A stretch of DNA of 64,000 nt, from assembly GCA_033398695.1 (NCBI GenBank), contig CM065801.1, positions 52,772,358 to 52,836,357 on the forward strand. Direction: 5' to 3'. Shown one piece after another: positions 1 through 11,057 of the stretch (positions are counted from its first letter, which is position 1; the number at the start of each line of letters is the position of its first letter). The notes under the pieces were generated by a model. The model was not told the DNA's origin. It searched no databases and saw only the letters and a program-made list of their open reading frames with translations. Made by a program: the position numbers and the translations under genes. This stretch comes from Orobanche coerulescens (Eukaryota; Streptophyta; Magnoliopsida; Lamiales; Orobanchaceae).

Positions 1-198
1 TTGGAAGATCGAAAACGAGACTGACTTTCCGAACTTGGAGAGCTCACAACGATATATAGATCAATTTGGGACAATATCAGAACTCGTTCGAATGACAAAG
101 GTGAGAAACAACACCAGGTCAGAAGCATCAACGAACACAGTCGAGTCGTTACGGTTGGACGAAACAGAAGAGAAAGAAAGAAAAATGTGGGTATTACA
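1..198 (-). repeat. Inverted copy of a 198-bp gypsy LTR end
   Basis: Read on the minus strand this starts TGTAATACCCACATTTTTC. It is nearly identical to 1,675-1,872 on the plus strand. Just outside it, on the minus strand, lies a stretch rich in 'gtttcgggacgaaac' and 'cttttaaagg' (about 199-243), the usual 3' end of a chromovirus internal region. I therefore read it as the 5' end of a minus-strand LTR that runs off the left edge. Apparent ORFs here are not convincing genes. Confidence 0.6.
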
Positions 199-1674
199 TC
201 ATATCACCTTTAAAAGAGGTTTCGTCCCGAAACCCAAACAACGAGAACGAAGTGCTGGAATAGCAACCTTCCCGACTATACCCTCTTGGTCCACATCCGA
301 TCTTCATGGCCATTAGTATTGTGGTCACGACTGCGTCCTCTGCCCATCAGCATACTAAGCGGATCCCCACTCAATACGATTGCACAACTTCGCAAAATAT
401 TATACTAAAGTACCAACTCAGCACGACATATCACATAAGGTAACCAATAACAACTCGAAAAGAAAATCCACGAGGTATCCTTTTAAAGGAAATCTTTTGA
501 AAATCCTTGGATTTGTATGCTATTTAAAATAAACTTTAAAAGTACTTTTGGTACCTCGGGTTGTTTCATCAAAACTTGTAAACAACGTACTTTAACCGTC
601 TCGTTTGAAATCATTTGAAGTCATCATGCCTCTACGTATCATCATCACCGTTAATAACTAACAAGTTAACCATGCAAGATCATCAAATCATTCTTACATA
701 CTCTAACATTTCCCAATCCGAGTTTGAACTTTACATCGAGTGAGATTTTTCATCTTTCACTATATATTTTTGAAAATAAAAATCGCATTGGTTTTTGAAA
801 TAAAATATTTTTATGGTGTGAAAGATTTTTGAAAATCATTCACTCGAATTATTTGAAAATACAACAATACGTTAAAAATCATTTTCGAAAATTCTCCCAA
901 CACTTCACAAACATCAACGACGGTAATATTTTACAAAATGTCTACATGTACTTTAAAACAACTCTTTCAAATACCATCGAGATTTTATTTGAGAATCCAA
1001 GGCCGGCTTGCCAATTCCAAATAATTTTCAAAGTATATACGGAGCCGCCGATTAATCGAACCGTCAAAACTTTGTGAAGTTTCCAGGAAAGTGTTTTTGA
1101 ACACACACGACAGACATAATTTATCAATTCATCAACCACAATCAAATATCACCTAGCAATGCGAAAAGTCTTAACACACATTCACGCACAACAGTTGTTA
1201 TCACTAGACACCACGTAGAGAATACAACTACAGGTGATTGGCCGTAAAAGTTAGACCTAACGGCTATAATGCGGTTCCATAGTCTCTGCCCAGGCTGATT
1301 AGCGCGCGTTACAACAAAGATTAACGTGCGCTAAACACGCCACGTTAGCGCGCGTTAGGCTCGTATTAAGCCTGTGCTAACTGCTCTAATCACCAACGCG
1401 ATTGCAAACATATATGAGATAATACTAGACTCGAAGGTTACAAATAAGCAACAACATATGAGTCTAAATGTCATCGATTCACATAATTATAACATCTCAC
1501 AAGCAACTATCAAAAGAAAATCATCCTACAAATTTTTTTTTTTGATTTTTGTATGATGACCTCAAGGTCGAAAATTTTTAGACTTCAAACTACCGATATT
1601 TCATTCTCATCTCATACTGTAAGTTTTCAAAACTCGAGTTTTTAACTCAAATAAGGTCTTCAAAATATACTCAA
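199..1674. other. Gypsy-derived non-coding segment between inverted LTR ends
   Basis: No gene is supported. The left 45 bases resemble a minus-strand retrotransposon 3' end with a polypurine tract. At about 1,299-1,385 there are four copies of a TAGCGCGCGTTA / TAACGTGCGCTA motif, related to the arrays in the LTRs at 24.97-25.54 kb and 53.9-54.6 kb, so part of this stretch is probably old LTR U3. The rest is AT-rich and unremarkable. Confidence 0.4.
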
Positions 1675-1872
1675 TGTAATACCCACATTTTTCTTTCTTT
1701 CTCTTCTGTTTCGTCCAACTGTAACGACTCAACTGTGTTCGTTGATGCTTCTGACCTTGTGTTGTTTCTCACCTTTGTCATTCGAACGAGTTCTGATATT
1801 GTCCCAAATTGATCTATATATCGTTGTGAGCTCTCCAAGTTCGGAAATTTAGTCTCGTTTTCGATCTTCCAA
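1675..1872 (+). repeat. Plus-strand partner of the 198-bp inverted LTR end
   Basis: It begins TGTAATACCCAC and matches the reverse complement of 1-198 with only a few mismatches. No polypurine tract precedes it, so this copy was joined to its left flank by rearrangement or truncation. Together the two form a large inverted repeat with about 1.48 kb between the arms. Confidence 0.6.
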
Positions 1873-2246
1873 CCCTTGGGCGGTGGAATTCCGTATTTGT
1901 TCAGCGATTGGCTCGCGTTTTGATTGACGTACCGTTGGGATGGTCAATCGTATTGATTTTTGTCCATTGTGTTTTGTGATTGTTCGGATAATTGACCTGA
2001 TTGTATTATCCATTTGATCACGCTCGTTACTTGTTGGTTTTGTTATATCCCTAACGGCGACGTCGTGTTGGTCGTCGTGGAGCGTGTTTTCACGCCGTAT
2101 ATTCCTTTGCGTTGCTTGTAACGTTTCTCCGATGGGTGTAAGTTACGCGTTTCCTTGCGTATCTCGTTGAGTTTTCCTGGCGGAGATATTGCTTCTCCCT
2201 ACTTGTTTTAAGTTTCGGGACGAAACTTCTTTTAAGGAGGGTAGAA
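1873..2246 (+). mobile_element. 3' end of a gypsy internal region with polypurine tract
   Basis: Non-coding DNA ending in 'agtttcgggacgaaac' followed by CTTTTAAGGAGGGTAGAA (about 2,228-2,246). This is the characteristic chromovirus 3' internal end and polypurine tract, directly abutting an LTR that starts TGTAATATCC. No integrase or chromodomain coding sequence survives, so the element is truncated or non-autonomous. Confidence 0.6.
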
Positions 2247-2737
2247 TGTAATATCCGCAATTTCGAATTTCGGTAATTTTCTTTTTTCGGCGGAAGTCTG
2301 TTTTGACGACTCGCTCATGACCCTTTCGTCATTTCGAGAATGATTAATTCTGCACCTTTTGTCATCCGAGTTCGTTTCGGTGTCGTTTTGTTGAGTTCCG
2401 TGCTTTTTAGCGACTTTTCCGCACTTGAGCTCGATTCTTGCGAATCTCGTCCGAAACTATTGTTTCGAGTTTCTCGCAAGTTCAATTAATGTTATTATTC
2501 GTGTTGCGAGCTTTGGTTCGGTGTTTCGATCACGTATCGTGATTTTCGGACATTTTGGGCCATTTTTGTAATTTCCCAAAGTTTGGGGTAATTACTTCCG
2601 TTGTCGAATTCCGACACTTCGGGTGGTCGGAATCGTGTGTTCTCTTAGCGCTTGGATTCGTCTTTGCGAGTACTTCGTAACCGTATCTTCGATTTTTACT
2701 CAGGTTCGGGTTTCGGTCGTCCGCCGTCGGAGTGGCT

Positions 2738-3032
2738 ACGGCCGAAGTCACGGCCGAGCGTGGCCTGCTCGGCCGAGTTACGGCCGTAAGGTGCGATTAC
2801 GGCCGTAACGTGCAGCGCTTAAGGCCGTAAGGAGTGATCGGGTACGGCCGTATGGCGCCTGGCGGCTTCTGACGAAGGCCGATTACGGCCGTAATGTGTG
2901 CGAGTTACGGCCGTAAGTGTCCATTTGGTCTTGGCGATTTTTGACGAATGCCGGTTACGGCCGTAAGGCCTGCCGAGTACGGCCGTAAGGGACCGAGTTA
3001 CGGCCGTAAGGCACTGCCGGTTACGGCCGTAA
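2738..3032 (+). repeat. Array of TTACGGCCGTAA palindromes in LTR U3
   Basis: About ten copies of the palindrome TTACGGCCGTAA or one-to-two-base variants, spaced irregularly by roughly 18-50 bp. They end about 10 bp upstream of the TATA box. Every copy has two CpG sites and a central CGGCCG. Spacers between copies share little sequence, so this is a motif array and not a simple tandem repeat. Confidence 0.85.
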
Positions 3033-3040
3033 CCCTGCCG

Positions 3041-3054
3041 GCTATATATAGCCT
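3041..3054 (+). promoter_or_regulatory. LTR TATA box
   Basis: GCTATATATAGCC lies immediately downstream of the palindrome array. This is the expected position of the U3/R core promoter. No transcript evidence is available. Confidence 0.6.
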
Positions 3055-4184
3055 GGCTCGGCCAGACTTCATTTTTTTACGCGATTTTCTTCCTTTTTCG
3101 GCGGCTGGCGACGGGAGGCTCGGGAAATCGAGTTCTTGGCCGATTCTAATCATTTTCAAGGCATTTTGGAAGATCCTTGTTGATTATATCAACATCTAAT
3201 CCGTGTATTTCGTCGAATCAAGGTATATTTCTTGATTATCCTTCAAGTTGACTTTTTGGAGAAATTGTTCTTGATTTCGTTTCTAATCCGATTTTGATAC
3301 ATCGATTGGTGTAGTATGATGTTATTAATCGTGTTCAATGGGTTGTACATCCATATATCAAGTTTGTTTAACTCGATTGACGATTCGAGTGTTCTTGGGA
3401 ATTATTGAACATTTAGTGTTCGATTAAATGTCCCAATGAGTTCCTTTCGATAGTTTGTTGGGATTTCCGTCGTTTTTGCCTTGATTCTTGTCGTAATCAT
3501 CTTTTTTTGTTCCTTTCGGAGGATTATAGGTGCTCGAGGATTTCCGATGTTGAATCCCGTTTGGTGATTGATGATTCGTGTGGTGTTATTCTCGTAGTAC
3601 TCGTGGTGCTATTGCGTTCTTGATATTGTTCGGGGGTTCGGGGCTATTCGACCGTATTTCATCCGTCGTCTTATTGCGATCGTGGTAGGCAAGTATCTTG
3701 CCCATACATTACGTGTTTTGTGGATATAATGGTTGCTAGGTGTCGATATGTGCTAAATAAATATTTATAACTATTTTTCAAAAGAATCGGTATATTTACC
3801 ATCATGCTTTTCGTAAAGGTGAACCGTGTGTGTCGGGAATTAATATGCTTAGTTGGATATGTGTGTTAGTGACGAGTATAGGATCACCTTACTTTCGTGT
3901 GACGTCATTATATATGATTATGGCGTCGGTAAATGTACAGTGTAATTCTCTTGTGAAATTATGTGCTTTGAGTTACGTGGTTATGGATGAATATGAGAGT
4001 TCGTGTGATATTGGTTGTGTCGTTCGGTGCTGTTGAGATCTTGTACTCCCTTGTGAATTGTTATAGTCCTGGGTCGTGAGAACGTGTTGGATAATGTGGC
4101 CATTCTAGCAAGGTACCTCGACTATGTATATTTTGTGTGTTTGACCTTTGAGAGTTGTGGTTTTATAATCTGTGAGTTGTTACT

Positions 4185-4405
4185 CTTCCACCTGGGGATG
4201 GCATGTGGCCTCTGGGGACCGATACTAATGGGTACGACCACGGAAGTGGACTTGGGTGCGTGTGTTGATGCTCTTCCACCTGGGGACGGTTCGACGGGAC
4301 CTCTGGGGGCTGATACTAATGGGTACGGCCGCGGAAGTGGTTTTCCACCTGGGGACGGTCCGACGGGGCCTCTGGGGGCCGATACTAATGGGTACGGCCA
4401 CGGGT
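4185..4405 (+). repeat. Minisatellite inside the LTR, three units
   Basis: Three degenerate units, each starting CTTCCACCTGGGGA or TTTCCACCTGGGGA and containing 'ctctgggg' and 'gatactaatgggtacg', start at about 4,185, 4,273 and 4,342. A frame is open through part of it, but only because the repeat lacks stops. Confidence 0.75.
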
Positions 4406-5334
4406 TACCAAGTGTGGTTTCTGTAATATTGATGTTGATGTTTTGATGATTAATTGTGATATTGTCCGGAGTATCACAATGCTTTGCGCTCAGGGTCGAG
4501 AGACATTATATATTGAGTCTTGGTGCTTGGCTAGAATGGCATAAGATTAACGTGTTATGTGTAATGTGTCCTTGTAAGTGAATTGCATTGGATGATTGGA
4601 TCGTAGGCCCTGTGTTTTGTGATCGAAATGGTCGGGTCATGGACCCCGTGTTTTGTTAACGGAATTGTATTTTGGAAAATGAACTTTGGGGCTGTGACCC
4701 TAAATGACTTTCGAGGAATTAAGAGCTTTTCGATTTCAAATGTTTTCAAAACTCTCGAGATTTCGAAATGTTTTCAAAGTGCTTACTTGCCTTGTTTCTG
4801 CTTTCAAGACTTGAACCATTTTTTTTAACTAAATATATCTCGGGAAGTCTTTCGATGTATTCTCGGAATGTGTTGTGTATGGCTCGTTTTTGCACTTTAT
4901 ACTTGCACTAGCGAAACAGTGGAGTTTTGCTAATCCCCGAGTAATCGGGGGGTGGATATCTGTATTGTGTCCAGGTACATGCAGGTTTTCGGGAGCAAGA
5001 CACAGGATCGGTACGAGGGATGATGAAAGACGAATGATACTAATCACACGAAGGCCAGTTTTGGGTTCAGTTAGTCGGAGTCCATTGTATTGTCTTTTCC
5101 GCTGTCTTATTGTTCGTTGTTGCAAGTATTTTACCCTTGCGTGGATATGAGTCTGGATGAGTTTATGTATTTTTATTTGTAAGTCTGTGTCGAAAGACCA
5201 AATCGGTGTATTGGTTCGTTATTTTGATTCGTCGGTATGTAATGTAATGTGTTGTTTTGATGTCTAGCCTGGTGGATCCTCACGGAGAGGGTCTGCGGCG
5301 TGTAATATTCCCGGTTCGATCTGGGGATGTTACA

Positions 5335-5552
5335 CTATCCGCCCGTATCCGATCCGTTTTCACCCCTAGTTGTACCCATAAATATTATAGCGGTCCGACT
5401 GAATCCGAAACCCGGTCAAGGATCGGACCGAAAAACCCGGGACCGAAACTCACCCGACAATTAACGAGTTCGGATTCGAGTTCTAAACATTGAACCGAAA
5501 CAGATAAGATCCGGACCAAGAAAACCGGAAAAAGACCCGGTAAAATATATAT

Positions 5553-5600
<48 letters not shown>
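5335..5600. other. Truncated hAT end and (TA)n(CA)n microsatellite
   Basis: At 5,361-5,376 the sequence GTTTTCACCCCTA matches the right terminal inverted repeat of the hAT element at 9,391-10,388, but no left end is present, so it is a fragment. The stretch 5,546-5,606 is a TA then CA dinucleotide repeat. No gene. Confidence 0.45.
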
Positions 5601-5607
<7 letters not shown>

Positions 5608-6199
5608 CACACACACACAACAAGATCTAAGGCCTTTGGTATATAAAATTTTTATTACTTGTTATTATATTTATTAATTATAGTAATAAAAAAATTAATT
5701 AATAACTTGATAATAATAGATCTGATTAATACAAAATAATTAATAACAATACAATATAATATAGATCTAATTAATATAAAATAATTAATAACAAAATAAT
5801 TAATAACAAAATAATTCCATTGTTTAAGTTTTATTGGCTTGAACTTGATGGTCTAAACTTTATTGACTTGAACTTGAGCATGGCTTGAACCTTGGTTCAC
5901 CTTGAGTTCCATCACCATTTTGCTTAAGGTTTCATCCCACATTGGTGGGATAAACCATCTAAAAGCCTTGGTATCAACTATAAATATGCCTCCTCCCTTC
6001 CACTACTCTCTCATTTTTGGATTCGAGTTTTCGGGTTTCGGATTCGGACCGGGTCTACCCGGTACCTATTTCGGAGCGGTTCCGGATCTTAAATATGACC
6101 CGGTTTTCTTACCGGTCCGGACCGGGTCTATCCGGTACTTTACCGGATCGGTTCCGGGTCTGTCAAAAACCGAGCCGGACTGGTCCGATAACAGCCCTA
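5387..6199. mobile_element. Decayed hAT-like element with AGCGGTCCGA ends
   Basis: The left side (agcggtccgactgaatccg...) is the reverse complement of the right-end block of the element at 6,783-7,379. The right side ends TGGTCCGATAACAGCCCTA. Both ends are rich in 'ggttccgg' and 'ccggacc' motifs and the centre is AT-rich. I could not find a matching 8-bp target duplication; the left terminus is degraded. Confidence 0.45.
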
Positions 6200-6249
6200 G
6201 TCCCAACCAAATGTGAGCAAATTATGTATTCATATTTCAAGTGAAAATA

Positions 6250-6435
6250 GTATACAGTAAAACATCGATAAATTAATATGATCAGGATTGAAGAAAAATA
6301 TTCATTTAGCGAAATTATTCATTAATCGAAAGAAAATTTAAACATGTTATAAAGAGTTGGGATCAAAAAAAATTATTCATTTGGCGAGGTTATTTGTTTA
6401 TCGAACATTCATTTATAAAAGTTTAACTATATATA
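6250..6435. mobile_element. MITE-like element, Mutator style ends
   Basis: The left end is ATACAGTAAAACATCGATAA. The right end, reverse complemented, is ATAGTTAAACTTTTATAA, giving imperfect terminal inverted repeats around an AT-rich core. Ends of this kind are common in plant Mutator-type MITEs. A target duplication is not clear because a TA microsatellite (6,428-6,451) abuts the right end. Confidence 0.4.
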
Positions 6436-6774
6436 TATATATATATATATAAGTAATAATTGGTGTAAGTAATGGTGATAAACGCGCAGCGGAGATTAAA
6501 AAAATAAAATGTAATGATAGCGAGAATGTGTGATGGAGATTAAAAGATAAAAAAATGTTTTTTTTTATTTGGTTGTGTAAAGATGTAATGCAAAATTTCT
6601 AAATATACAAAAAAGAGTGTAATGATTTGTGCGATATGAAGAGAATAAAGGAATAAAATATATTGATAGTGAATAAATAGTTAAAATTAAATAATATAAT
6701 TTGATTTAATAAGATAAAAGTGATGAACAAAAAATTTCAAAACGAATAATTTTTCAGTGAACTACAAATGTTTG
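6436..6774. other. AT-rich intergenic sequence
   Basis: AT-rich with short T and A runs. I see no coding frame or repeat structure worth naming. Confidence 0.5.
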
Positions 6775-6782
6775 AGCGTGAT

Positions 6783-7379
6783 TAGAGCTGTTATCGGACC
6801 GGTTCGGACCGGTTTTCTCCAGATTCGGATTCGGTCCGATAGGTTACCGGGTAGATCCGGTCCGGACCGATAACGGTTCCGGTTCAATTTTTAGAACTCG
6901 AATCCGAACTCGTTAGTTTCCGGGTGAGTTTCGGTCCCGAGTATTTCGGTCCGGTTCATGATCGGGTTTCGGGTTCACTCGGACCGCTAACAGCCTATGT
7001 GGGGTGGATCTTTACTAGGAAAATGAAGGAAGAGCAGCAAAATAAATCACATAAATGGGGGTTACATGATTCGAAATCCAGACCTTTTGTTCAAAGGTAT
7101 AGCATCTTAACTACTTGACCAGCATGCTATTTGTGTTTAAAACACGCAAAACGTATTAATAATATATGTATAAAATATATAAATTATAAAATACATATAA
7201 ACTTTTTTTTTAATTTATTACCGGTTTTTTTTGTTTTATCGGTCCGGGTCTTATCGGTTTCGGTTCAATGTTTAGAACTCGAATCCGAACTCGTTAGTTT
7301 TCGGGTGAGTTTCGATCCCGGGTATTTCGGTCCGGTTCATGACCGGGTTTCGGGTTCACTCGGACCGCTAACAGCCCTA
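6783..7379. mobile_element. hAT-type non-autonomous element, 8-bp TSD AGCGTGAT
   Basis: The 8-bp direct repeat AGCGTGAT occurs at 6,775-6,782 and 7,380-7,387. The ends are TAGAGCTGTTATCGGACC and, reverse complemented, TAGGGCTGTTAGCGGTCC. Length is 597 bp with no transposase. The right-end block (about 140 bp) occurs twice, at 6,855-7,000 and 7,230-7,379, with about 230 bp of unrelated sequence between them. The 8-bp duplication and terminal sequence class identify a hAT superfamily element. Confidence 0.85.
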
Positions 7380-7387
7380 AGCGTGAT

Positions 7388-8110
7388 ACAAAAAACAGTA
7401 AACATAAATGGAATTTAGATAATTATTTTGTTATGGACTACTCCCCCATCAACCATTCCCCCCCCCCCCCACCCCCCCCCCCCCTCCACACACATGTCTC
7501 ATGCTTACTACGGCTGTTAAAAAAATTGAAAAATCAAAATTTCGCAAAAATAGAATCGATTTGAATTGAAAAAATGGGTAACCTGGTCGTTTAGAACAAG
7601 CAGGATGGATATATGGGCAGGCACAAATTACAGTGGGCCGATTCGCGGTTCTTATTTTTGTGACCCGATGCTTACCAGAATCGGTCCACTTATAAGGTTA
7701 TCTTATAATTTTTTATATGAGTATACTAAAAAAATTTATTTATTTTTTCAATTATGTTATTGTTGAATGAAGATATGAGAAAAAAATTGAATTTTAATCA
7801 CATATCTCAGTTATAATTTTTGAAAAAATAATATAAAATCTAGTAATATTTTATATTTTTATTTTTTGTTAAAAAATATATTTTTGTTGAGATGGATCGG
7901 GCCGGGTACCCGATCTATCCGAATCAACGGGCCGAACCGATAAGAGCGTGTTGATTCATGAAAATTGGTAATGGACCGAGTACCCGATCCATTATACCCC
8001 TAATGGTTACAAAAAAGAGACAAACATCTACACATTATTTATTTGTAGAAAAACACACTTTTTTTTTTTTGAATTTTTCGGACCTGATCTGAATTTCAAT
8101 TTCGAGCAAG
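7388..8110. other. Intergenic: poly-C tract and hAT-like debris
   Basis: A C-rich tract lies at 7,451-7,495. From about 7,565 to 8,005 there are motifs such as 'gggtacccgatc' and a 'tataccccta' end that resemble hAT termini, but no matching left end or target duplication could be defined. No gene. Confidence 0.4.
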
Positions 8111-8124
8111 ACATGAATGACGTT

Positions 8125-8740
8125 ACTCGGTTGCCTGAGCTCGTTCTTTGATTGATTCTCACACCCTAGTTGTTAGTCCTACCGCTACTCGTTGGAATCG
8201 TAATATTCCCATAAAAGTTAACGTCTTTTTGTGGAGATTGATGCTAAACAAGCTTCCTTCTAGGGTGAATTTGGATCGAAGAGGTATTGATGTTCACTCG
8301 CTTTTATGCCCCATGAAGACATTGAAACGGTCAATCACATTTTTTTCATATGTGGGATGGCTAAAGATTTGTGGGCTTTGTTGGCTAGATGGTGGGAGCT
8401 TGACATCCCTTTTTGCGCGAACATCTCGGAGTGGTATTTGTGGCTTGATTCCTTATCCATTTCTAATAAAGCGCGGGTGTTTCTTGAAGGTGTGGGAGGG
8501 ACGCTCTTGTGGTCCATATGGAGTTTTCGCAATCGATTGGTTTTTTCCAGCTCTTCTCCTAAAAAGTCGATGCTTTGTTTCTCATTCTTTTTTGTGGATT
8601 TCATCTAAAAATCCTAACTTTAAATTTAGTTGGGTAGGTTGGTTGCAAAATCCTTTAGCTTTCATAACTACCTTGTAATTTGTTTCTAGCTTTGCTAGCT
8701 CTTTTTATAATATGCCGCCATTCCAAAAAAAAAAAAAAAA
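8125..8740 (+). mobile_element. 5'-truncated LINE (L1-type) with poly(A) tail and TSD
   Basis: The insertion ends in a 16-A tail (8,725-8,740). It is flanked by a direct repeat CATGAATG(A/C)CGTT at 8,112-8,124 and 8,741-8,753, with one mismatch. The coding part is the extreme C-terminus of a LINE ORF2. Truncation at the 5' end, a poly(A) tail and a 13-14 bp target duplication are the hallmarks of target-primed reverse transcription. Confidence 0.85.
8148..8607 (+). pseudogene. LINE ORF2 C-terminus, reverse-transcriptase zinc-binding domain
   Basis: The first frame gives IPIKVNVFLWRLMLNKLPS and NLDRRGID followed by a Cys. The second frame, from about 8,306, gives HEDIETVNHIFFICGMAKDLW. Together these match the zinc-binding domain that follows plant L1 reverse transcriptases (a W..L..KLPT, CP.C, E...H.FF.C, W pattern). 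A frameshift near 8,305 separates the halves. The catalytic polymerase and endonuclease domains are absent, so this is a dead-on-arrival fragment and not a host gene. Confidence 0.8.
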
Positions 8741-8753
8741 CATGAATGCCGTT

Positions 8754-9202
8754 CCTTTTACCCCAATACAAGAATAAGAGAGTGTGTAGTAATACTACCC
8801 ATCAGGCCGGCAAGGCTTGCGAAATACACCCATGCCCAAAAAAAAAAAGTATGACAAGTTTCCAAATACATAAATATGCTCAAAAATCAAAATAGAAACA
8901 TTTGTAACAATGATTTGAGACTTCAACATTTATAATCATTGTGGAGTACCATCACTCTCGTGCTTTCACTTTCACCTCTCTCTAATGCCACTTGTACCTG
9001 AATTCATAAACGGTATAGTTCATCGAGCTATGCGCAGAGTCAACCTCTCTTCTATTAGAGCAGCGTTCATCGAGAGTGTAGTTGCCAAAGTCCCATTACG
9101 TAAGGCTCATGTGAATTAAGTCATGGACTCAGGTATGATTTGGAGTTTTTTCGTAACATTTGCTTCTCTGTATATATCACTCTTTATTTTGTTGTGCACT
9201 AA
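8754..9202. other. Intergenic, no gene seen
   Basis: Mixed-composition sequence with short A runs. Nothing recognisable, apart from the possibility that its right part is the 5' portion of the SINE below. Confidence 0.4.
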
Positions 9203-9314
9203 GCTGAGGGTCTTCACGGAAATAGCCTCCCTATCGTAAAAAGTAGGGGCATAGTCTGGGTACATCTTACCCTCCCCAGACCCTGCTCTGAGCGGGATAT
9301 ACTGGGTATGTTTG
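9203..9314 (+). mobile_element. SINE 3' region, Au-SINE-like
   Basis: The sequence 'gggtcttcacggaaatagcctccct', then 'taccctccccagaccctgctctgag', then 'tactgggtatg' matches my recollection of the 3' body of the Au-SINE family widespread in angiosperms. The tRNA-like 5' part with A and B boxes is not recognisable, so the copy is truncated or diverged. Confidence 0.6.
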
Positions 9315-9390
9315 GTTTAATTTGATTTGGTTTATTCACCTGAAACAAATTAGCTTAGAATATTAATGCAAGTACCACGAGTATTGCAAC

Positions 9391-9797
9391 TAGGGGTGAA
9401 AACTGATCGAATAAGGGCGGATAGTGCTCTTCCCGTATCCTAACTCATATTTATCTCTCGAATTCGGAGTCGGATACGGGAAGGCCGAATACGGATACGA
9501 ATTCGGATTATTCGGGATACGGACACGGGACGGATACAGGACGGATTCGGGCCGGATTCGAATAAATATAATCGGATAATACGTTTGATACAAAAATCGT
9601 TTGGAAGTGATTGCAGCATATAAAAAAACTACCTACACAATATTTCATAAAAGTTCTAATGCAAACTATAGTAATTTTTTTAAAAATCGCTTCATAATAA
9701 GGTTCCTCATTTTTACTTATTCAGTCTCTCCCATAAAAAAACATAAGCTCCATACTTAACAAAGACTAAACAGTGTTAATTTAATTATTTTTAACAA

Positions 9798-9834
<37 letters not shown>

Positions 9835-10015
9835 TTAGTTTAAGAACAATCCCACCCGGACTCTATTCTCTTTGATTGAGTTCCCGCCTCAAGGTCAGCG
9901 ATTCGGAGATTGATTTGAATAGCAGAAAATACGGATCTGAGACACTGGAAGCACGCTTGAATAGAATTACAATCAAATTGAGAATAGAGAGCGCAGAATG
10001 AAATGAAGAAGGCTC

Positions 10016-10065
<50 letters not shown>

Positions 10066-10388
10066 GCTCATATTGTTTCGATTCTCTAGCCATATGCTTC
10101 AATAATTAATTGCAATCTGTGACACTTCCCTTATAAAATATATGTATATTTAAAATTTAAAAATATGGATATTCGGATTTATTATCTGGATTGGTATCCG
10201 GATAAATCCGATAAAAAAACTCGGATACGGCCGGATATTGCATTATCCGAATTCTAACAGGTATTTGAATTCAACTATCCAGATTCGTATCCGAATCCGA
10301 CCAGATACCTATTTTTCATTCCAAAATCGATCCCGACTAGATACGGTTCCGGATCGAACGGGAAATATCCGTCCAGTTTTCACCCCTA
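9391..10388. mobile_element. hAT-type non-autonomous element, 8-bp TSD ATTGCAAC
   Basis: Terminal inverted repeats TAGGGGTGAAAACTG (left) and CAGTTTTCACCCCTA (right) are perfect over 15 bp. The 8-bp duplication ATTGCAAC is exact at 9,383-9,390 and 10,389-10,396. Length is 998 bp. The subterminal zones are full of short 'cggatac' and 'ggattcgg' motifs. The interior is AT-rich, with TA microsatellites at 9,806-9,831 and 10,020-10,063. No transposase ORF. Confidence 0.92.
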
Positions 10389-10465
10389 ATTGCAACAATA
10401 CAAAAATGATTAAGCAATGTAAACATATCAAAATGGCCCACGAATAATATAACCATGGATTTCAA

Positions 10466-11049
10466 TAGGGTTGTCTAAAAGGTTTTCGGTTCTCGATTAG
10501 AATCAAAATTACACCGGAACCGCACCGGTTCCGGGGAACCGGAACCATATTATATGGTTATGGTCCGGTTCTTGGTAGCATTTTGGGAGCTATTTCGGTT
10601 TTCGGTCTAACCGGAACCGTTCGGTTTAGAACCGAAAACCGAAAATTTAAAAAATATATATTTTTAAATTTTGTAAATTATAATTATATATTTAAATTTT
10701 ATTATTTTTAATCCCTAAAACTAAGATTGAAATTTTTTATAAATTTATAAAATGAGATCTTGTTAACCGAACGAATATATATTTTTAAATTTTATAAATT
10801 ATAATTATAATTTTATAAACTATAATTATATATATAAATTTTATTATTTTATTATTATATTATTGAACATAGATAAAAAAATGGTTCTCTAATGGTTAAC
10901 CGAACCAGAACCGTTCGAGAACGGTGTGGTTCCGGTTAACCACACTTTAATATGGTGCGGTATGTGGTTCCTAATTTGGATCATTTGTGGTTCCGGTTAA
11001 CCGAAAAAAATAGTGTGGTTAACCGGAACCGAACCACTCGACACCCCTA
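10466..11049. mobile_element. hAT-type non-autonomous element, 8-bp TSD GATTTCAA
   Basis: Ends are TAGGGTTGTC and GACACCCCTA (inverted, one mismatch), with an exact GATTTCAA duplication at 10,458-10,465 and 11,050-11,057. The 584-bp element has 'ggttccggttaacc'-like subterminal motifs and an AT-rich centre. It starts only 70 bp from the previous hAT element. Confidence 0.9.
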
Positions 11050-11057
11050 GATTTCAA

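Larger units (their letters stand above)
2247..5334 (+). mobile_element. 3.1-kb gypsy (Tekay-like) 3' LTR
   Basis: The LTR runs from TGTAATATCCGC after the polypurine tract to CTGGGGATGTTACA, so it has TG...CA ends. Its 3,088-bp length suits Tekay-type chromoviruses, which have long LTRs. Within it lie a palindrome array (2,738-3,032), a TATA box (3,043-3,050) and a minisatellite (4,185-4,405). No 5' partner or clear target duplication is present in the window, so it is a 3' LTR with a short internal remnant. Lineage is inferred from the polypurine tract and LTR end style; no coding sequence is attached to prove it. Confidence 0.65.

Noticed and set aside
2738..3032. CRISPR-like array (regularly repeated short palindrome)
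   Set aside because: Repeat is only 12 bp, spacing is irregular, and it lies in a plant LTR promoter; no cas genes are possible here.
4084..4446. 120-codon frame with a repeated PPGDG peptide
   Set aside because: It is a translation of the LTR minisatellite; repeat unit lengths differ and there is no start context.
7451..7495. Poly-C tract as a possible G-quadruplex or telomere-like sequence
   Set aside because: Plain homopolymer with one interruption; no TTTAGGG repeats and likely unstable or mis-sequenced.
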